Assembly (NCBI GenBank): GCA_041394405.1 | Contig: JAWKIF010000006.1 | Location: forward strand, 186,001-250,000 | DNA length: 64,000 nt | Direction of reading: 5' to 3' | DNA from: Microthrix sp041394405 | GTDB taxonomy: Bacteria; Actinomycetota; Acidimicrobiia; Acidimicrobiales; Microtrichaceae | In this document: piece after piece, positions 60,292 through 64,000 of the stretch | Numbering within the stretch: position 1 is the first letter of the stretch | Layout of the letters: each line of letters opens with the position of its first letter | The notes under the pieces: model-generated | Database searches by the model: none | Told to the model about the DNA's origin: nothing | Seen by the model: the letters and a program-made list of their open reading frames with translations, nothing else | Position numbers and translations under genes: made by a program

Positions 60292-61371
60292 ATGCAACCC
60301 CCCAAGGATTTCTTCCGCCCGCTGGCCGTGGGCGCTCCCACGCCGGTGCGCGAGGTACCTGCCCGTCCGTCCCGGATGATCCACTTCTTCGATCCGTCCA
60401 ACGAGAAGATGGCGGCCAAGGTGCCCGACATCGCCACCAAGGCCGACGTCGTGCTGGGCAACCTTGAGGACGCCATCTCGGCCGACAAGAAGGACGCCGC
60501 ACGCGAGGGCCTGGTGTCGATCGCCCAGGCCAACGACTTCGGCGACACCCAGCTGTGGACCCGCATCAACAGCCTCGACTCGCCGTGGTGCCTGGCCGAC
60601 CTGACGCGCTTGGTGCCCGCGATCGGCCACAAGCTGGACGTCATCATGGTGCCCAAGGTGGAGGGCGCAGAGGACATCCACTACATCGACCGGCTGCTGG
60701 CCCAGCTGGAGGCCCAGGCCCAGCTGCAACGGCCGATCCTGGTGCACGCGCTGCTGGAGACCGCACGCGGCGTTGCCAACGTGGAGGAGATCTGCGGCGC
60801 CAGCCCCCGCATGCAGGGCCTGTCGCTCGGCCCGGCCGACCTGGCTGCCGACCGGCGCATGAAGACCACGCGGGTTGGTGGCGGCCACCCCGGCTACCTG
60901 GTGCGGGCCGACCCCGACCCGGCCGATCCCGAGGCGGACCGCGCCACCTTTCAGCAGGACCTGTGGCACTACACGGTGGCCCGCATGGTGGATGCGTGCG
61001 CCACCTACGGCCTGTTCCCCTACTACGGACCCTTCGGCGACATCCGCGACACCGTGGCGTGTGAGGATCAGTTCCGCAACGCCTACCTGTTGGGATGCGT
61101 CGGCGCCTGGTCGCTGCATCCCGTACAGATCGACATCGCCAAGAAGGTGTTCTCGCCGGAGCCCTCCGAGGTGGCCTGGGCCCGCAACGTCATCGCCCAG
61201 ATGGGCGACGGCACCGGCGCCGTCATGATCGACGGCAAGATGCAGGACGACGCCACGGTCAAGCAGTGCAAGGTGGTGGTGGAGCTGGCCGAGGCGCTCA
61301 GCGAGCGCGACCCCGAGCTGGCGGCCTCCTACGAGGCCGCCACCGCCCAGCTCAGCGAGGGAGGCAAGTGA
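60292..61371 (+). CDS. HpcH/HpaI aldolase/citrate lyase family protein (malyl-CoA lyase-like)
   Basis: 359-residue CitE-superfamily lyase. Metal and CoA-site motifs: VLGNLEDAISADKKDAARE (acidic residues), IMVPKVEGAEDI, LLETARGVANVEEI and LSLGPADLAADRRM. Length and the HYTVARMVDAC helix resemble L-malyl-CoA/beta-methylmalyl-CoA lyase rather than short CitE. It may cleave or form malyl-CoA or methylmalyl-CoA; the direction and partner are unknown. The ATG at 60292 has TGGAGG 4 bases upstream. Its stop shares a base with the next lyase gene, indicating one operon. Confidence 0.85.
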   Translation: MQPPKDFFRPLAVGAPTPVREVPARPSRMIHFFDPSNEKMAAKVPDIATKADVVLGNLEDAISADKKDAAREGLVSIAQANDFGDTQLWTRINSLDSPWCLADLTRLVPAIGHKLDVIMVPKVEGAEDIHYIDRLLAQLEAQAQLQRPILVHALLETARGVANVEEICGASPRMQGLSLGPADLAADRRMKTTRVGGGHPGYLVRADPDPADPEADRATFQQDLWHYTVARMVDACATYGLFPYYGPFGDIRDTVACEDQFRNAYLLGCVGAWSLHPVQIDIAKKVFSPEPSEVAWARNVIAQMGDGTGAVMIDGKMQDDATVKQCKVVVELAEALSERDPELAASYEAATAQLSEGGK

Positions 61372-62267
61372 TGGCAGGGAACGCTGGGGCTGTCGAGGTT
61401 GCGCTGCGGCCTCGCCGGTCGGTGCTGTACATGCCGGGCGCCAACACCCGGGCGCTGGAGAAGGCCAAGGGCCTGCCTGCGGACTCGATCATCCTCGACC
61501 TGGAGGACTCGGTGTCGCCCGATGCCAAGGGTGAGGCGCGCGACAACGTGTGTGCCGCAGTCGGTTCCGGCGAGTACGGCAACCGCGAGCTGGCCATTCG
61601 GGTGAACTCGATTGAGACGAGCTGGCACGCCGACGACCTCGCGGCCGCTGCGGCAGCCGGGCCGGCGGCCATCGTGGTGCCCAAGGTGAACACGCCCGAC
61701 GATGTGGCTGCCATCGAGGCGGCGCTGGAGGCGGGCGGCGCCCCCGACCATACGGCCGTCTGGGCCATGTTGGAGACTCCCCAGGCCATGTTCGGGGCGC
61801 TGGACATCGCCACGGCGTCGGAGCGCCTGGCGGTGCTGGTGATGGGCACCAACGACCTGGCCAAGGAGCTGCACGCCCAGCACGTGCCCGGTCGCCAGCC
61901 GCTGCTGGGTGGGCTGGGTATGTGCGTGCTGGCCGCCCGGGCCGCCGGCAAGGTCATCCTCGACGGGGTCTACAACGACATCCGGAACGTGGAGGGCTTC
62001 GAGGCCGAGTGTCTCCAGGGCGCCCAGATGGGCTTCGACGGCAAGACGCTGATCCACCCCGGCCAGCTGGAGGCTGCGAACCGCCTGTTTGCCCCCGACG
62101 ACGCCGAGATCGAATCGGCCCGCGAGATCATCGAGGCCTTCGAGGAGGCCGAGCGCGAGGGCAGGGGCGTGGTGGCCGTGAACGGCCGCATGGTGGAGAA
62201 CCTCCATGTGGACATCGCCCGCCGGGTGTTGGCCGTGGCCGACGCCATCGCCGCCCAAGGCGACTAG
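61371..62267 (+). CDS. HpcH/HpaI aldolase/CoA ester lyase (CitE-like)
   Basis: 298-residue lyase of the CitE type. RSVLYMPGANTRALEKAKGL opens the TIM barrel, SIILDLEDSVSPDAK gives the metal site, VVPKVNTPDDV and MLETPQAMFGALDIA the active-site rim, and VMGTNDLAKELHAQ the C-terminal loops. Length is typical for stand-alone CitE/Mcl2-like proteins such as (S)-citramalyl or malyl-CoA thioesterases/lyases. It begins on the last base of the preceding lyase's stop, so both are coproduced and could form a two-step or heteromeric pair. Confidence 0.88.
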   Translation: MAGNAGAVEVALRPRRSVLYMPGANTRALEKAKGLPADSIILDLEDSVSPDAKGEARDNVCAAVGSGEYGNRELAIRVNSIETSWHADDLAAAAAAGPAAIVVPKVNTPDDVAAIEAALEAGGAPDHTAVWAMLETPQAMFGALDIATASERLAVLVMGTNDLAKELHAQHVPGRQPLLGGLGMCVLAARAAGKVILDGVYNDIRNVEGFEAECLQGAQMGFDGKTLIHPGQLEAANRLFAPDDAEIESAREIIEAFEEAEREGRGVVAVNGRMVENLHVDIARRVLAVADAIAAQGD

Positions 62268-62327
62268 CCGGCTCCGCCACCGCGGCCGACTCAGGCCGGC
62301 CAATCCGTCAGGAGTGCGGAGCGACGA

Positions 62328-62450
62328 TCAGGCGTGCGATGCGTGGTCGGCGGCGATGAACTCGTGGGCGCTCGTGTCGGCAATGGTCTGGCCAGCCACA
62401 TCCAGGGGGACGTCGTCCAGCTTCTTGAAACGAACGCAGCTCGTGCCAGC
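62328..62450 (-). pseudogene. Remnant of a DUF1801-type protein, C-terminus only
   Basis: On the minus strand the frame ending at 62328 reads TSCVRFKKLDDVPLDVAGQT then IADTSAHEFIAADHASHA, which matches the C-terminal end of DUF1801 (YdhG-like) proteins (usual form CVRFKRLDDVPLDxIGEAIAxTSVEDYIA). Upstream of it no DUF1801 N-terminal sequence is visible: the frame runs into antisense of gatC. It looks like a decayed 3' fragment about 40 codons long. Confidence 0.6.
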
Positions 62451-62475
62451 GCCATGTGGTTGTTCTGCAACCCGG

Positions 62476-62481
62476 TACCAT
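62476..62481 (+). promoter_or_regulatory. Possible -10 element TACCAT for gatCA
   Basis: TACCAT lies 88 bases before the GTG of gatC without a clear -35. It is the best promoter-like word in the gap. Confidence 0.3.
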
Positions 62482-62568
62482 CCCAGGCCTGCCAGCTGGC
62501 GCCGCCGCCGCGGTTGCCTGCCCCACAACGACACTCCCGGCGCCCGACGGCGCCGGGCAAGGAGCGCA

Positions 62569-62886
62569 GTGACGAGCGACAACGAATCACCGCCCATCAA
62601 CCGGGACGACGTGGCGAAAGTGGCCGCGCTGGCCCGGCTGGAGTTGACCGAGCACGAGCTGGAAACGTTCACCGATCAGCTGGCCGACGTCCTCGAGCAT
62701 GCGGCCGATATGGCCGAGCTGGACCTGGGCGGCGTGGAGCCGCTGGGCACGCCCGTGGCCCTGGAGAACGTGCTGCGGGCCGACCAGCCCGCCGACGCCT
62801 TGGATCGCGATGAGGTGTTGGCATCGGCCCCGGCCGCCGAGGACGGCATGTTCAAGGTCACCTCCATCCTCGGAGACGCATCGTGA
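62569..62886 (+). CDS. gatC: Asp-tRNA(Asn)/Glu-tRNA(Gln) amidotransferase subunit C
   Basis: 105-residue GatC, which stabilises GatA and clamps GatAB. INRDDVAKVAALARLELTEHELE is the family's opening helix, and the C-terminal LRADQPADALDRDEVLASAPAAEDGMFKV segment is highly typical. GTG 62569 is supported by AAGGAG four bases upstream. It overlaps gatA by 4 bases (GTGA). Together they form the transamidosome used for making Gln-tRNA or Asn-tRNA when the matching synthetase is missing. Confidence 0.95.
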   Translation: MTSDNESPPINRDDVAKVAALARLELTEHELETFTDQLADVLEHAADMAELDLGGVEPLGTPVALENVLRADQPADALDRDEVLASAPAAEDGMFKVTSILGDAS

Positions 62887-64000
62887 ACCCCGCGAGTGCA
62901 GTGACGCTGGCGGCTGCGGTGCGGGCCGGCGAGCGGACGGCTCGTGACGCGGTGGACGAGTCCCTGGCAGCGATCGACGAGCGCAACGGCGAGTTGAACG
63001 CCTTCCTCACCCTCACCGGCGACCAGGCCCGGGCGGCGGCCGATGCCGTCGACCGGAAGGTGGCCGCCGGCGAGAATCCCGGGCCGCTGGCCGGAGTGCC
63101 GATCGCCCTGAAGGACAACCTGGTCACCCGGGGAGTGCCCACTGGCTGTGCCAGCAGAATCCTCGCCGGCTGGGTGCCGCCCTATGACGCCACCGTGGTT
63201 CGGCAGTTGGCCGAAGCAGGTGCCGTGACCGTCGGCAAGACCAACATGGACGAGTTCGCGATGGGGTCCTCCACCGAGAACTCCGCCTTCGGGCCCACCC
63301 GCAACCCCCTCGACACCGAGCGGGTGCCGGGCGGTTCCTCCGGCGGCTCGGCCGCTGCGGTGGCAGCCGGCATGGTGCCGTTGGCGCTGGGTTCGGACAC
63401 GGGCGGGTCGATCCGCCAGCCCGCCTCGCTGTGCGGCGTCGTGGGTGTGAAGTCCACCTATGGCACCGTGTCCCGCCTCGGGCTGGTGGCGTACGGCTCG
63501 TCGCTCGACCAGATCGGGCCCCTCGCCACCAACGTGGCCGATGCGGCGCTGCTGCTGGAGGTCATCGGAGGTCACGACCCCGGCGACTCCACGTCGCTCG
63601 ATCGTCCGGCCCCCGAGGTGAGCTCCCACCTGGACGACGGCGTCGACGGCCTGCGGGTGGGCGTGGTCAGCGAGCTGATGGGCGAGGGCATCGCCCCGGA
63701 CGTGGCCGCCCGCATCCGCGCCGCCGCCGAGGCGCTCGCCGCCGCCGGTGCCACGGTGGAGGAGGTGTCCATCCCCGCCATCTCGGCCTGCCTCTCGGCC
63801 TACTACGTGGTGGCCCCGGCCGAGGCCAGCTCGAACCTGGCCCGCTTCGACGGCGTGCGCTACGGCAACCGGGTGGAGGCGGCCAACGTCACCGACATGA
63901 TGGTCGCCACCCGCACCCAAGGGTTCGGCGATGAGGTGAAGCGTCGCATCATGTTGGGCACCTATGCGCTGTCGGCCGGCTACTACGACGCCTTCTACGC
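62883..64000 (+). CDS. gatA: Asp-tRNA(Asn)/Glu-tRNA(Gln) amidotransferase subunit A (3' end outside window)
   Basis: First 372 residues of the amidase subunit that hydrolyses Gln and channels ammonia to GatB. The Ser-cisSer-Lys triad fits the family: Lys77 in PIALKDN, Ser152 in VPGGSSGGSAAA, and the nucleophile Ser176 in GSDTGGSIRQPAS; spacing equals that of other GatA proteins. The frame is open to the right edge, so the C-terminal ~100 residues lie beyond. GTG 62883 overlaps the gatC stop. GatB is expected downstream in this lineage. Confidence 0.96.
   Translation, partial: MNPASAVTLAAAVRAGERTARDAVDESLAAIDERNGELNAFLTLTGDQARAAADAVDRKVAAGENPGPLAGVPIALKDNLVTRGVPTGCASRILAGWVPPYDATVVRQLAEAGAVTVGKTNMDEFAMGSSTENSAFGPTRNPLDTERVPGGSSGGSAAAVAAGMVPLALGSDTGGSIRQPASLCGVVGVKSTYGTVSRLGLVAYGSSLDQIGPLATNVADAALLLEVIGGHDPGDSTSLDRPAPEVSSHLDDGVDGLRVGVVSELMGEGIAPDVAARIRAAAEALAAAGATVEEVSIPAISACLSAYYVVAPAEASSNLARFDGVRYGNRVEAANVTDMMVATRTQGFGDEVKRRIMLGTYALSAGYYDAFY

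Larger units (their letters stand above)
62268..62568. other. Interval before gatC
   Basis: This 301-base gap holds a DUF1801-like remnant on the minus strand (62328-62450) and a possible TACCAT -10 (62476-62481) for gatC. Nothing else is evident. Confidence 0.55.

Overview
This 64 kb window is a gene-dense, high-GC chromosomal segment from an actinobacterium. The F-type ATP synthase layout, the cysteine desulfurase/mnmA/ligA/gatCA order, the MoxR-DUF58-SpoIIM-RDD block, a mycothiol-type DsbA-like oxidoreductase and a LexA-type box before a DUF222/HNH gene all point to Actinobacteria. A deep branch such as Acidimicrobiia is my best guess, but no rRNA or other taxonomic marker is present. Codon use is uniform. 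I saw no intact transposon, phage, CRISPR array or tRNA.

Layout. Positions 1-8.2 kb: the tail of an unknown gene, then a D-aminoacylase-like amidohydrolase divergent from a branched-chain-amino-acid-type ABC transporter (lipoprotein, fused LivH-LivM permease, two ATPases), with two tandem 17-bp palindromes in between. 8.2-16.6 kb: a complete ATP synthase operon (atpZ, atpI-like, a, c, two b-type subunits, delta, alpha, gamma, beta, epsilon). 16.6-27.7 kb: mostly single genes (MBL hydrolase, PPK2, a secreted calcium-repeat protein, GlpX, a J-domain protein, hydrolase, P450 with L,D-transpeptidase, CoA-transferase). 27.7-29.5 kb: a SOS-box-preceded DUF222/HNH gene broken by two frameshifts. 29.5-36.9 kb: DsbA-like protein, SRPBCC-MFS fusion, NifU-like scaffold, MeaB, enoyl-CoA hydratase, a kinase-fold protein lacking catalytic Asp residues, rhomboid protease, SRPBCC protein. 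36.9-44.1 kb: a cluster equivalent to mycobacterial Rv3689-Rv3695. 44.1-64 kb: an expanded form of the actinobacterial iscS-mnmA-ligA-gatC-gatA block, interspersed with a 9-residue-repeat protein, RDD protein, a PASTA pseudokinase, glycosyltransferase, SCP2 protein, methyltransferases, a cytochrome b/Mo oxidoreductase fusion and two CoA-ester lyases.

How it works together. The ATP synthase supplies energy. MeaB, enoyl-CoA hydratase, the CoA-transferase and the two HpcH/CitE-type lyases suggest acyl-CoA or methylmalonyl/malyl-CoA metabolism (inference). Cysteine desulfurase and MnmA provide tRNA thiolation, and GatCA provides transamidation for Gln/Asn-tRNA.

The most notable signals are two predicted pseudokinases in one window (52537-54567 and 34201-35526), the 14-copy nonapeptide protein at 46422-47045, the tandem palindromic operators at 2201-2235, and a recurring -10 element (TAnnnT or close to it) placed 6-7 bases before ATG/GTG, which implies widespread leaderless transcription.
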